48,576 nucleotides of DNA from a virus, in the IMG/VR virus record IMGVR_UViG_3300008448_000145, positions 1 through 48,576 of that record; one strand, given 5' to 3'. The position numbers were made by a program, and so were the translations under genes. The notes below the pieces were generated by a model. That model was given only the letters and a program-made list of their open reading frames with translations. It was not told the origin of the DNA and did no database searches. Each line of letters starts with the position of its first letter. Positions within the stretch are counted from its first letter, which is position 1. Shown here in pieces: positions 34,908 through 43,536 of the stretch.

Positions 34908-36067
34908 TACGCCACCGCTCCTTTCAGTACAAGAAACTGAATCACAGGACTCTCGGTGCCCGCTGACGGAATTGTTGCGTTGTCGATGTTGCCCACCGAA
35001 ATGACACACGATCCTGCGGAGACGGAGACAACGTGAACCTGATAATACTTGCGCGTGGCAGCAGCCGCACCAGATTTAATACTCAACACGAAGACATCGT
35101 TCGCCCCGATAGTGTTATTGGTCAGCGTGAATTCATCGGCATCATGCCCGCCAAGTGAGCCTGCAAACAGAACAATTTCCCCGGTGATCTTGTCGAGCGT
35201 GACCCCTGTAGTGCGGCTTGTGCCCTGCGTGACTGTTCCACCCGTACCGACCGGGTACCCGATTGAAGTGGTGGCCTCAACGGTCGTACCCTTGACAGAC
35301 GCCGGAGTTGTCGCGCCGACCGTAGTCCCGTCAACCGCGCCACCGTCAATATCCACTTTGGTGATGTTCACCTCACCCGTACCCTTGGGTGTTATGTTGA
35401 TGTCGATGTTGGTGTCGTCACCAGTCGCAGATAGCGTGGGGCCATTGCCCGTTGCAGCGTTTGCCAGCGTCAGTTCATTGACTGCCGAAGCAGTCGCCGT
35501 GACCTTCAGCAACTCGTTGCCGTTGGTGTCGTTGACCCCCGTGACAACACGAGGCGACGTAGCTGAGAGCGCCCCTACAACTGTGCGGCCTGTGCCCTTG
35601 GGCGTGATGTTGATGTCGATGTTGGTGTCGGTGCCGTCGGCACCCAACGTGTTGCCGTTGAGGTTCACACCCGCCGCCGCTGCGCTGGTTGCCAGTGTTG
35701 TGGACTCCACGAGGGTGAGGCCCGAGAACGAGCCAGTGATTGTTACGCCCGACAAGGTGCCGCCTGTGATGGCAACAGCGCCCGAGTTCTGGGTTGCCAT
35801 CGTGCCGAGGCCCAGCGCCGTGCGGGCGTTACTGGCACTGCCGAATGCGATGGCAGAACCCAGCGTAAGATTGCCCGTGGTGGCCTGCACCGTGTTGCCG
35901 GTCAACTGCACGTTGCCGACCGAGGCCGACGTGGTGCCCACCTTCAGCGCCGTGGCGACACCTGTGCCGCTGTAGACCGTCTTCTCAGTCGCGGTCGGGC
36001 CATCATCAACATGCAGCAGTTGATCGAAGGTGGAGGCAATGGTGGAGCCGGTAAGGTTGGTTGGCAT
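34907..36067 (-). CDS. Repetitive beta-helical tail/fibre-like protein (386 aa)
   Basis: Low-complexity Thr/Gly/Asn/Ala-rich sequence throughout, with two copies of TNIDINITPKGTG (about residues 145 and 225), separated by a repeated unit of about 80 residues. The 110 C-terminal residues form a compact beta domain (FVLSIKSGAAAATRKYYQVH, CVISVGNIDNATIP). Such proteins are fibre or decoration proteins. The gene lies in the structural operon between a fibre-like protein and the basic cluster. No assignment beyond a structural role. Confidence 0.7.
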   Translation of the reverse strand: MPTNLTGSTIASTFDQLLHVDDGPTATEKTVYSGTGVATALKVGTTSASVGNVQLTGNTVQATTGNLTLGSAIAFGSASNARTALGLGTMATQNSGAVAITGGTLSGVTITGSFSGLTLVESTTLATSAAAAGVNLNGNTLGADGTDTNIDINITPKGTGRTVVGALSATSPRVVTGVNDTNGNELLKVTATASAVNELTLANAATGNGPTLSATGDDTNIDINITPKGTGEVNITKVDIDGGAVDGTTVGATTPASVKGTTVEATTSIGYPVGTGGTVTQGTSRTTGVTLDKITGEIVLFAGSLGGHDADEFTLTNNTIGANDVFVLSIKSGAAAATRKYYQVHVVSVSAGSCVISVGNIDNATIPSAGTESPVIQFLVLKGAVA

Positions 36068-36068
36068 G

Positions 36069-36428
36069 TCAAGCCCTCTGGATCATTACTTCGATGGTCG
36101 AAGTCAACGGCGGAGCTTCGGAGAACGTCAGAGTCGTGCCGCTCACACCGTAGGTGTTCTTTTGCTGGTAGACCCCGTTGACGAACACCTGCGTGTTGTT
36201 CTCATTGCCGGGATCGTAGGTCAGCGTGAAAGCAACTGTGCTTCCGTTGCCGGTAAAATTCTGGACTCGTTGGATACCAGCGAGATCAATTGCCAAACCT
36301 TTGGCAAGTTCCTGTCGTGTGATCGCCTTCGTCTCGTTGGCGGTCGCATCAAAGATGACGAGCTTGTCGTCCGTCGCAGACTGTGCGCCAGTCAGTACGT
36401 TCAGTGCGGGAATACGCTTGGCTGTCAT
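36069..36428 (-). CDS. Fibre-type protein with GVYQ domain (119 aa)
   Basis: A short beta-sandwich with the pattern QNFTGNGSTVAFTLTYDPGN, then VFVNGVYQQKNTYGV and LTFSEAPPLTSTIEVM, common to fibre N-terminal regions and decoration domains in T7-like phages. The N-terminal 45 residues are helical. Encoded one base from the 386-residue protein, with which it may form a two-protein fibre. Preceded by a GC-rich hairpin and AGGAGG. Confidence 0.75.
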   Translation of the reverse strand: MTAKRIPALNVLTGAQSATDDKLVIFDATANETKAITRQELAKGLAIDLAGIQRVQNFTGNGSTVAFTLTYDPGNENNTQVFVNGVYQQKNTYGVSGTTLTFSEAPPLTSTIEVMIQRA

Positions 36429-36444
36429 CCTATCCTCCTGTGAA

Positions 36445-36465
36445 CAGGGGGCACGAAGCCCCCTG
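36445..36465 (-). other. Intercistronic hairpin 3 (8-bp stem, UUCGU loop)
   Basis: Inverted repeat CAGGGGGC/GCCCCCTG with the five-base loop TTCGT on the transcribed minus strand, between two structural genes. No T-run follows, so it is not a classical terminator; one of three similar hairpins in successive gaps (36833-36846, 37354-37369). May stabilise mRNA ends or attenuate transcription. Confidence 0.8.
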
Positions 36466-36475
36466 CCAGTTTACA

Positions 36476-36811
36476 TCACGCTGGAGTGACTGCGTTAGTA
36501 CCATCGGCTCGAACCCAAGTCGAGTTGGCGTTGGCACCAGTTGCAACCATCAAGCGGCTGTTGGTCGTGTCAAACACGATAGTCCCAGCAGCTTTACCCG
36601 CCGTATTGACAGCATCGCCGATAGCGCCGATCTGTGTAGCAGTTGCGGTGCGAAGCTGAATGTACCCAGCCGTCGCGTCTACGTCGCCGGTGAGAGTACC
36701 AGCAACGCCACCGGAAGCAGTCAATGCACCAGTCACAGTCAGCGTCTGCAAAACTGCTTTGCCGCTGTTGATGGTTACATTGTCTTGTGCAATACCCGTA
36801 TAAACACCCAT
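36476..36811 (-). CDS. Beta-structured virion protein (111 aa)
   Basis: The sequence is Thr/Ala/Gly-rich with LTVTGALTASGGVAGTLTGD and TATQIGAIGDAVN, resembling the head part of fibre or decoration proteins. The end contains FDTTNSRLMVATGANANSTW. It is flanked on both sides by GC-rich hairpins, within the capsid-decoration gene group. Role unknown. Confidence 0.65.
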   Translation of the reverse strand: MGVYTGIAQDNVTINSGKAVLQTLTVTGALTASGGVAGTLTGDVDATAGYIQLRTATATQIGAIGDAVNTAGKAAGTIVFDTTNSRLMVATGANANSTWVRADGTNAVTPA

Positions 36812-36832
36812 GATGTTCTCCTTTTAAGAGTA

Positions 36833-36846
36833 GGGGCCGAAGCCCC
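36833..36846 (-). other. Intercistronic hairpin 2 (cUUCGg tetraloop)
   Basis: On the minus strand GGGGC-TTCG-GCCCC, a 5-bp stem closed by C-G around a UUCG tetraloop, one of the most stable RNA hairpins known. It sits between structural genes with no following T-run. Confidence 0.8.
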
Positions 36847-36854
36847 CACAGGGT

Positions 36855-37322
36855 TTAGGCGTAGCTTGCAGCTACGTTAGCCACGATGGCAAACACACTG
36901 ACCACGCAATCAGTCGGCGCAGCCGTATTGATCAGGACATCAATGGTATCCGCAGCGGTCACTGCGGTCGGGTTCGCCAAAGACGCGATGGTGTAACCCA
37001 AAGCGTTTGAGGCTGCGTCGTTTGCATAAGCATTCGCAGCAGCCGGAGAACCCCCAGTGAAGCCAAGATCAAAAGTCGCCGTGGTATTCGTAGACTCGAC
37101 CTTAGTCACTTGCACACCCGCAGACAGCACCACGGAACCAGCCGGGAGGCTGATTACTTGCAGTGTGTCGGTAGCAGCCAGTGCGGTAGCACCAGCAGCG
37201 GAACGGGCAGCGACGATTGCAGCAAAGTCGAGCTTAACCTCAAACTTAGAGACTTCGGTCACATTGGCGGGGAAGGCAGCGGTGCCTTTGTTGAACCCCA
37301 AAGAGTCGGTAAATGCAGTCAT
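36855..37322 (-). CDS. Putative head decoration protein (155 aa)
   Basis: The protein is beta-rich and Ala-rich with TLQVISLPAGSVVLSAGVQV and TATFDLGFTGGSPAAANAY, a pattern I have seen in genes next to major capsid proteins in environmental phages. Its position just after the capsid gene and its size suggest a capsid decoration or stabilising protein, but this is inferred. The start has a GAAAGG ribosome site. Bounded by hairpins. Confidence 0.65.
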   Translation of the reverse strand: MTAFTDSLGFNKGTAAFPANVTEVSKFEVKLDFAAIVAARSAAGATALAATDTLQVISLPAGSVVLSAGVQVTKVESTNTTATFDLGFTGGSPAAANAYANDAASNALGYTIASLANPTAVTAADTIDVLINTAAPTDCVVSVFAIVANVAASYA

Positions 37323-37353
37323 TTTAATTTCCTTTCAGTGTTTGGACGAAGAC

Positions 37354-37369
37354 GGGGGCCGAAGCCCCC
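37354..37369 (-). other. Intercistronic hairpin 1 (cUUCGg tetraloop)
   Basis: On the minus strand GGGGGC-TTCG-GCCCCC follows the major capsid stop closely. It has a 6-bp GC stem and a UUCG loop without a T-run. Probably protects the abundant capsid mRNA from exonucleases or attenuates read-through. Confidence 0.85.
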
Positions 37370-37374
37370 AGTCA

Positions 37375-38298
37375 TCAGAATTGCACGACGGCGGTGGACA
37401 GAGCTTCGCCTTTGACAACCTTGTAACCGTAGACCTGAAGGCCACGGACGATGTTGCCGAAGGTGGACTCGGAACGGATGGTTTCCATGTTCGTCATCTG
37501 CGACGCAAACGTGAAGCCCATCTTGTGACCGGCGATGATGTTGTACTTGCCAGAAGACACAGCAAGGTTGTGACTGACGTAGACGGTGAAGCGGTCAATC
37601 ATACCCAGACGACCGTTGCGAACGATGGACATGCTGTCGCCGGTGAGCGAAGCGTCCTTCAGTTCGGACTTCTTGATCAGACCAGCCATCTTGGCGGGGA
37701 TGACCACAAAGCGGTCGCCTTCGGGGGCGTTGGCTTCGTCCAGCACGGTGCCGAGATCGACCAACAGGTCAACAACGGAAGTGGTGCTCGATGCGCCGTC
37801 CTTGGTCACGGTCAGCGGAGCGCCGGTCGTACCGAGGTTGAACGAGGCAGACTGCTCACCAGCAGTAGCGCCCTTGTTGGTAGAGGCAATACCGGGCAGG
37901 ATGTCGGTCAACACGCGCTGGTCGATCTTGATCTTCATACGCTCGGAAGCGTCTTTCGTCCAAGTATCCATCAGGTTGATGTCCGACTGAACCTTGTCCA
38001 CATCGTCTTCAACGCAGGCAAAGTACTCGCCCTTGTCGATCAACAGTTGGATTTTTGGTTTGTCAGGATTTTCCACGGTCAGGGTTTGGCCCTTCACGTA
38101 GTCACGGATGGTGATTTCCGGCGTGGTGCGGATGTTCACGGCGTCGCCGTACTGGCGGATTTCACCTTCGTAGTCGGTGTTCGAGATCGCTGCGAGCACG
38201 GTGGCATCGTAGAAGTTCTCGATCAGTTTGCCCGACCAGATTTCGGGGATGAAGTTGCCGCTGTAATTTGGGCGACCGGGGGAGACGGGATAAGACAT
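37375..38298 (-). CDS. Major capsid protein (307 aa)
   Basis: Size, position after the scaffold gene and features such as IPEIWSGKLIENFYDATVL, then YFACVEDDVDKVQSDINLM, and GHKMGFTFASQMTNMETIRS fit an HK97-fold phage coat protein of the P22-like/environmental podovirus kind. The domain order (N-arm, E-loop region, helix-rich P domain, A domain) is consistent by eye only. It would form the icosahedral head around the scaffold. The ATG is preceded by AAAGGAG. Expected to be the most abundant protein in the particle. Confidence 0.88.
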   Translation of the reverse strand: MSYPVSPGRPNYSGNFIPEIWSGKLIENFYDATVLAAISNTDYEGEIRQYGDAVNIRTTPEITIRDYVKGQTLTVENPDKPKIQLLIDKGEYFACVEDDVDKVQSDINLMDTWTKDASERMKIKIDQRVLTDILPGIASTNKGATAGEQSASFNLGTTGAPLTVTKDGASSTTSVVDLLVDLGTVLDEANAPEGDRFVVIPAKMAGLIKKSELKDASLTGDSMSIVRNGRLGMIDRFTVYVSHNLAVSSGKYNIIAGHKMGFTFASQMTNMETIRSESTFGNIVRGLQVYGYKVVKGEALSTAVVQF

Positions 38299-38314
38299 GA
38301 TGTAACTCCTTTAA

Positions 38315-39352
38315 TCAGGCATTTGCGGTAATGCGGTTTTCTCGCTGGGCAGCGAAAATATCGCGTTCGATTCGGGAACGCTCTTGCTCTCGGCCTTTGT
38401 ACTTCCCGGAGCGGACATCGTTGAAGAACTTCTGGATGTCAGCAGGGCTGTAGGTCTTGCCTTGGTTGGCGGATACAGGGGTTCCGGTGCTACGCGAGCG
38501 ACCGGGGGAAACCTGTTTCTCCAACTCAGAGTTGGGAGAGTTCCCAGTGGATTGAGCAACGGCGGCTTGTCCAGTGGACTCTAGCCAAGTGCGGAAGAAA
38601 CTGACGACACGCCGAGAGTCAAGCGACCGCTGGGCGTCATCGAGGAACGTCTGCCGAGTCACTCCAGTCATTGGGTCAAATTCCAACAGCCACGACTGGA
38701 AGTCGGCGTTGTCATTGATCTGACGGAAGTTCGGGACATTCGCAGACAAGTCAGCCCAGAACGCTTGCTCTGCGCTCATTTGCTGGCGTTGGGCCACGGC
38801 TTGCACCTGTGGTACCACGTTCACCTGCATTTGACGCAGCGTTGCTTCGACAGACGCCATGCGCTGGGCGACGGCCCCGAGTTCCTCGCGGGTCACTTTG
38901 CGCATCATGTCAATCGACTCACCATAATCCTGAACATCTTGGTCAGTGACCAGACGCTCGGCTGCTGGTGCAGCAGCTTGGGGGTTTGTGGCAGTCATCG
39001 AAGCAAGCAACTGTTCCATCTGCTGGACTCGCTGCTGCATCTCCCGGTTCTGCTGGTGCAGACGGGGGACTTCGGCGTTGTACATTCCCTGAAGTGTTCG
39101 GTACTTCTGGGAAACAGTTTCATCCGGCACATTGTCGGCACCCGGTTTCTGCTCGTTTGTGGGTGCCGGAGCGGCATTATTCGGGGCAGGATTCTCGTCG
39201 GCGTAATTCGGGTTGCCATTGTTCTCAACGGGCGTGACGGTGCCATCGGCGGGAGGAGTAGCTCCTGCGCCTGTGTTGTCGTCCGTGTTGAGTTGCTTGT
39301 ACAACTCCTGAACTGCCTCGGTCTGTTTGCGAATTTGCTCTGGGATTGCCAT
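38315..39352 (-). CDS. Capsid scaffolding protein (345 aa)
   Basis: Typical scaffold composition: an acidic, Pro/Asn-rich N-terminal half (residues 20-80), then a coiled coil (YRTLQGMYNAEVPRLHQQNR, MQQRVQQMEQLL) and a C-terminal helix-rich segment. The final basic region (PADIQKFFNDVRSGKYKGRE, QERSRIERD) is a likely coat-binding tail. It lies directly upstream of the major capsid gene with a normal ribosome site. Scaffolds guide capsid assembly and are then removed. No protease gene is seen here. Confidence 0.85.
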   Translation of the reverse strand: MAIPEQIRKQTEAVQELYKQLNTDDNTGAGATPPADGTVTPVENNGNPNYADENPAPNNAAPAPTNEQKPGADNVPDETVSQKYRTLQGMYNAEVPRLHQQNREMQQRVQQMEQLLASMTATNPQAAAPAAERLVTDQDVQDYGESIDMMRKVTREELGAVAQRMASVEATLRQMQVNVVPQVQAVAQRQQMSAEQAFWADLSANVPNFRQINDNADFQSWLLEFDPMTGVTRQTFLDDAQRSLDSRRVVSFFRTWLESTGQAAVAQSTGNSPNSELEKQVSPGRSRSTGTPVSANQGKTYSPADIQKFFNDVRSGKYKGREQERSRIERDIFAAQRENRITANA

Positions 39353-39398
39353 GTTGAACGCTCCTATCGGTGTGCGTGATTAAAGACGGCGAGTTGCA

Positions 39399-39614
39399 TC
39401 ATAACTTTGCCGCCATAGCAGGGGTGTTTTTTGCGAACTCAATGAGTTCGACCACTATCTGGCAGCGCCCCTGAAACACTGCCGGATTGTCAATCGCGTA
39501 AGGGAGACGCTTCAACTCCTGCGCGAGCACACCTTCCATCCACACCAGAATCTCTGGGTGTTGCCGGACGGCTTGCGCCAATCCTTTGATGACTTGTGGC
39601 TCGGGCTTGATCAT
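39399..39614 (-). CDS. Small hypothetical protein (71 aa)
   Basis: A mostly helical small protein (VIKGLAQAVRQHPEILVWME, VVELIEFAKN) between portal and scaffold genes, overlapping the portal stop by four bases. Probably a head accessory factor; no family recognised. Confidence 0.6.
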   Translation of the reverse strand: MIKPEPQVIKGLAQAVRQHPEILVWMEGVLAQELKRLPYAIDNPAVFQGRCQIVVELIEFAKNTPAMAAKL

Positions 39615-41677
39615 GCCGCCATCCCACTTACACGACTCTGTACCGTGTTGGCCTCCATCCCGCCTTTGGGAGAACCGTCAGGCTGTTGCGGTGCGCCACC
39701 TTGGGGTTGCTGTGCCTGCTGCTGTGCAGCGGCCATCGCAGCCCGTGCGGTGATACGACCGGTATACCCTTCCTTCTCCCGAGACGGAACAACGTCTTCC
39801 ACGGACATTTGCAACCCTTTTGCGATCTCCCGAAGGATACTGGCACGTCCCTCCTTGCCGATGATCTCAAGATCAATCGGGTTGGCGGTTGCATTGAGAA
39901 ATTCGATGCGGCGAATGTTGACAGTCTCCTTGACCGCGAGGTTAATCGCGCCCTTGGCAAGAACTTCAACGTCGCCCTTGATGGACTCATCCTCATCGTA
40001 CCGCATGTTGTACACAAACTGGCGCAGCACAATGGGCTTCACGACATCTGTGTCAATGTGCATCACGACTTGGCGAATGCCTTTGCCTGCCGCGCCCATA
40101 AGCATGGACAGGCCGGATGAAGTACGCCCAGCGCCCTGTACGTTCAGGTCGCCATAGACGTAGGCTGGGATGCCCGAGTGGTCGTCGGCCAAGCGGCTGA
40201 ACTTCTCGTACACACCCATGAGTTCGTTCGCCCGCGAGTCGGGCTGCGTGAACCGGATGGCCGGTGCGCTCGAACCCACGGGGTCATTGATGGTCTGCCA
40301 GATTTTCCAAGGCGTCAACTGGGTGATGTCCTCGTTGGGCGGCAGGCGCTCCACGTTGACTTCGACCTGTGGGCCGCTGGAGATACCCATGTTGTTGACC
40401 AGCGCACGGGCAGCGGCGTTGCACACGCCCTGCAAGTCTTCGATGATCTCGGGTATGGCTTTGCCCCAGAACGCGCCGGGGCACTTGATGAACGAGGTCT
40501 TGGCGTAGGGCTTCTCGCCCAGCGGGTCATAGTTGAGCACCGCCTTGATGACGTAGTTGCCCACCATCCAGACATTGGCGTCGTACTCGCGGGCCTCATC
40601 GGGCACATCTTCCTCGGTCAGACCCCACTCGCGCAGCATCTTGCCGCTGACTTTGCCCCAGAATTCCAGAGCATCGAACTCGGTGGTCGGCTTCATGTAC
40701 GAGTAGTACTTGCGCTCCTCCTCGTCCTTCTGAAGCTCCACGTCCTGATTGATCCACGACTGGCCGTTGCCAATCTCCAGCACTTTGCGGATGGCGTCTT
40801 CGTCGTAGCCCGGAACGCCGATGAGGTCGGACAGTTGCATCCGGCTCAGGGGGTGGTACTCGAACAGGTAGCCTTCGTTGATCGTGCTGATCCCCGGCTC
40901 GGGGTAGATGTAGAACGGATCGACCCGCTCGTACTCCGGCCCAAGGCGCTCAATGGGTTCGACCACAGTCTGGCCCATCGCGTTGGTCTTCCAACCCAGC
41001 GCCCGCTGGCGACGCACAACCGGCCCCTTGATGAACGCCGCAGGGAACGTCACAAGGTCGGTGATGAAATCGTTGAATGATGCTTCCCAGCCGCCTTGGG
41101 CGAACTGGTCTTGAATCTTGACCTTCATTCGGTCGGCACGCATCTGTGCTTGTTGCAGGACAGCGAAGCGGAAATCTTGGCTGACCGCCTCTCGCATCTC
41201 GGCCATCTCCTCCCGGTTCGGAGCCTTGCCGTACTCCTCGACCATCTTGATCACGCGCTCGGCGAAGATGGCTTGCACGTCCTTGGTCTGCGCTGGGCTG
41301 AGGTCAGGGATGGGCGTGGCCTGCAAGTCCCACGGCGGGGAGCCATTGTCAAGCAAGATGTCCCTGAGCCAAGACTCCGCAGCGCGGCACTTGACTTCGG
41401 TGATCATCATGTAAATCTCGGAGCCGCCCTGTCCTCGAATCTGTTGCAACTTGTCTGCGTCGTACTGGCCGTTGCGCTGACGCAGCGCACGCAGCATGAT
41501 GTACTCAATGGGCTTCTTCGCCATCTGGGCAACATCCCAGCATTGGCGCAGATACCCGGCCAAGCCGAGGATGACGGGTTGATTCTGCCGCTCGGCGAGA
41601 GCGCGATCTGAAACCTCTTGCTCTTGCCGAGCAAGTTCAGAGTTTGATACCACACGCAGGAATGTCAGTCCGGCCAT
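39611..41677 (-). CDS. Portal protein (688 aa)
   Basis: The length, the helical N-terminal region (GSEIYMMITEVKCRAAESWL), the wing/stem region with YIYPEPGISTINEGYLFEYH and PAYVYGDLNVQGAGRTSSGL, and the Gln/Pro-rich C-terminal tail (QQQAQQPQGGAPQQP) fit podovirus portals that form the dodecameric DNA gateway. Position is downstream of the terminase and upstream of the scaffold. Start ATG 41677. The overall alpha/beta pattern is characteristic, though residue-level proof needs a profile search. Confidence 0.85.
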   Translation of the reverse strand: MAGLTFLRVVSNSELARQEQEVSDRALAERQNQPVILGLAGYLRQCWDVAQMAKKPIEYIMLRALRQRNGQYDADKLQQIRGQGGSEIYMMITEVKCRAAESWLRDILLDNGSPPWDLQATPIPDLSPAQTKDVQAIFAERVIKMVEEYGKAPNREEMAEMREAVSQDFRFAVLQQAQMRADRMKVKIQDQFAQGGWEASFNDFITDLVTFPAAFIKGPVVRRQRALGWKTNAMGQTVVEPIERLGPEYERVDPFYIYPEPGISTINEGYLFEYHPLSRMQLSDLIGVPGYDEDAIRKVLEIGNGQSWINQDVELQKDEEERKYYSYMKPTTEFDALEFWGKVSGKMLREWGLTEEDVPDEAREYDANVWMVGNYVIKAVLNYDPLGEKPYAKTSFIKCPGAFWGKAIPEIIEDLQGVCNAAARALVNNMGISSGPQVEVNVERLPPNEDITQLTPWKIWQTINDPVGSSAPAIRFTQPDSRANELMGVYEKFSRLADDHSGIPAYVYGDLNVQGAGRTSSGLSMLMGAAGKGIRQVVMHIDTDVVKPIVLRQFVYNMRYDEDESIKGDVEVLAKGAINLAVKETVNIRRIEFLNATANPIDLEIIGKEGRASILREIAKGLQMSVEDVVPSREKEGYTGRITARAAMAAAQQQAQQPQGGAPQQPDGSPKGGMEANTVQSRVSGMAA

Positions 41678-41680
41678 TGT

Positions 41681-41998
41681 TTATTTCCAGTGAGAGCAGC
41701 TATTGCCGTACTCGCCCGTGTCAAATTCTTCGCCTTTGATGATCTCCATCGCCATGTATGGAGACGTGCCACCGTTGACCAGTTTAGCAGCTTGCTTGAG
41801 CTTGGGGATGTTGGTGATGGTCTGCGTCTTGTTGAAGTCTTCCTCCTCGCGGAGTGCCTTCATGTACAACTTGCCACCCGTGATCTCCTTGGGGGGAAGG
41901 GGGCGCATGTCGTAGCCCATCTGAGGCATCTTGGCCTTGACCCCAGATGTATCCATCTTGGGGTTTGTTGAGAAGATCGTGGACGATTTGGTAGCCAT
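41681..41998 (-). CDS. Small conserved phage protein upstream of portal (105 aa)
   Basis: The ATG at 41998 has AAGGAG nearby; a longer frame to 42028 lacks a ribosome site. It reads STIFSTNPKMDTSGVKAKMP, then MRPLPPKEITGGKLYMKAL, and ends in SNSCSHWK-like residues, an unusual Cys/Trp tail. No family recognised. It is the first gene after the terminator that follows the large terminase, so it is probably co-transcribed with portal, scaffold and capsid. Confidence 0.6.
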   Translation of the reverse strand: MATKSSTIFSTNPKMDTSGVKAKMPQMGYDMRPLPPKEITGGKLYMKALREEEDFNKTQTITNIPKLKQAAKLVNGGTSPYMAMEIIKGEEFDTGEYGNSCSHWK

Positions 41999-42023
41999 GT
42001 CAGCCTCCTTACGGCAGGGTTCT

Positions 42024-42044
42024 ACCACGAAGTATACACGTGGT
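42024..42044 (-). promoter_or_regulatory. Inverted repeat over a TATACT element (possible promoter/operator)
   Basis: ACCACG...CGTGGT flanks AGTATA, i.e. TATACT on the minus strand (complement of 42031-42036), just downstream of the terminase terminator and 26-33 bases upstream of the 105-residue gene. No convincing -35 is seen, so this may be a weak or activated promoter with a bound protein. Confidence 0.4.
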
Positions 42045-42045
42045 C

Positions 42046-42084
42046 AAATAAAAAGAAACCCCCAGAGTTTTCACGCTCAGGGGG
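42046..42084 (-). terminator. Intrinsic terminator after large terminase
   Basis: On the minus strand CCCCC-T-GAG, loop CGTGAAAA, CTC-T-GGGGG, followed by TTTCTTTTTATTT. The stem has one T-T mismatch. It follows the terminase stop (42148) by about 60 bases and separates the packaging genes from the portal operon. Confidence 0.75.
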
Positions 42085-42147
42085 TGAAACCCCGACTGGA
42101 GTGACGGGGAGGGAGGTGACAACTGCGACAGCAGCATGATCATGGTA

Positions 42148-43536
42148 TCACGTCCAGCCCAGAGCGGAAGTTCTTTTGACCTCCCGCCGCTGCTGGAGCG
42201 CGTGCCCCTCGCTGGCGTGGGCGATATGCAACATCAGGTACTGGAGCGCCTCGGCCACGTGCGAGTGCTTGTTCTTGTCGATGTCGCCGTCACCCTTGGG
42301 CTTGTACCGGTACCCGCCCATCATGGCCGCTTTAAGTTGCGTGCAGCGTGGATCAACGAGGAACGCCGGGTCGCCGTCCACCTGCCGCATGAGGTACTCG
42401 TCCACGGCGTTGATACGTGCCGACACGTTGTTGGTTCTGGCCGGGATGACTTTCATCCCCTCGGCCTTGATGATGTCCACCACGCTGCGCTCGTCGGTCT
42501 GCGCCCGCTGCACACCCGCTGGGTCAACGACAACCAGCACCGGGGAGCCGGGGTACCGTTCGTACAGTAACGGCTTGAGCATGGTGCGGATGAACCGCTG
42601 GATGCCCATGTCAAACGAGACAGCCTCGTCAAGTATCAGCGCCCGCCCTCGTGGGTCTTGCTGGCCGAGCACCGCCGCTGGGGTTAACCCTAAGTCCATG
42701 CCGATGACGATGGGCCGCACCCCGTTGACGATGGCCCGCAGGCGATCTTTCGCCATGTGGTAGTCAGGCCGAAAGTACTTGTACACCGGCATACCGGCTG
42801 AACTGAGGCCGTACTCGCCGTCGATGTAAACCCGGATGTACTCCTCGCTGCGGCCTTGGGTGTCGTAGTACCCGTCCGGCAGGTTCTCAATGTTCTCGGC
42901 GTAGGGACTGCGGCCCGAGGGCTGCTTGAACACGTCCCACCCGTTGTCGTTGGGGGAGACGCCATCCTTCACGTCCAACCCCTCCATCTGGTAGTACCAC
43001 CAGCCGTCCATCGTCGGCGGGTTGGTGTCGCCCCACATGCCGTGCCATGTCGGCCCGCCGTCCTTGGCCGAGGGAAAACGTCCAATACGTTTGGACATGG
43101 CGTCCATGATGTCTGGGTGGATGTCCCGGCACTCGTTGAACCACGCGAAGGTCAACTCCAGCGAGTTCAAGTTGGCAACGTCATCGGCATCGTCCAGCGC
43201 CCGGAACATGATCTCGCACTCCACGTCGCCCACCTTGAAGAAGTAGGTCTTGGTGGTGCGCATGTACTGCCCGCACACACCCGGTGGGAACCAGTCGAGG
43301 AAGGTCTTGATCGTCGTGTCCTGCAACTGGCGGGCGGTTTCCCGCACGATGGCCGCTCGGGTCTTCCTGATCCCCTGCGCGTTGGGTTCCTGCATGGACG
43401 CCCTGCGCACGATCTCGAAGCTGGAGGTAACGGACTTGCCCGAACCCACTGGCCCCATGAGGACGCGCATCTTGGCGTCCGAGGCCATGAACTTCTTGCC
43501 CGTGGGCGGCGGCGTGTAGTTGATGTCAAGTGCCAT
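42148..43536 (-). CDS. Terminase large subunit (462 aa)
   Basis: ATPase: Walker A GPVGSGKS (28-35) with K34, Walker B-like LELTFAWFNECRD with E135. Nuclease: GMDLGLTPAAV (D281), VVVDPAG (D338) and the acidic KHSHVAEAL (H424, H426) metal site region. It is the motor that packages DNA through the portal and cuts the concatemer. The N-terminus is short for a terminase, but all core motifs are present. It overlaps the upstream gene by one base (43536), showing a packaging operon. Confidence 0.9.
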   Translation of the reverse strand: MALDINYTPPPTGKKFMASDAKMRVLMGPVGSGKSVTSSFEIVRRASMQEPNAQGIRKTRAAIVRETARQLQDTTIKTFLDWFPPGVCGQYMRTTKTYFFKVGDVECEIMFRALDDADDVANLNSLELTFAWFNECRDIHPDIMDAMSKRIGRFPSAKDGGPTWHGMWGDTNPPTMDGWWYYQMEGLDVKDGVSPNDNGWDVFKQPSGRSPYAENIENLPDGYYDTQGRSEEYIRVYIDGEYGLSSAGMPVYKYFRPDYHMAKDRLRAIVNGVRPIVIGMDLGLTPAAVLGQQDPRGRALILDEAVSFDMGIQRFIRTMLKPLLYERYPGSPVLVVVDPAGVQRAQTDERSVVDIIKAEGMKVIPARTNNVSARINAVDEYLMRQVDGDPAFLVDPRCTQLKAAMMGGYRYKPKGDGDIDKNKHSHVAEALQYLMLHIAHASEGHALQQRREVKRTSALGWT

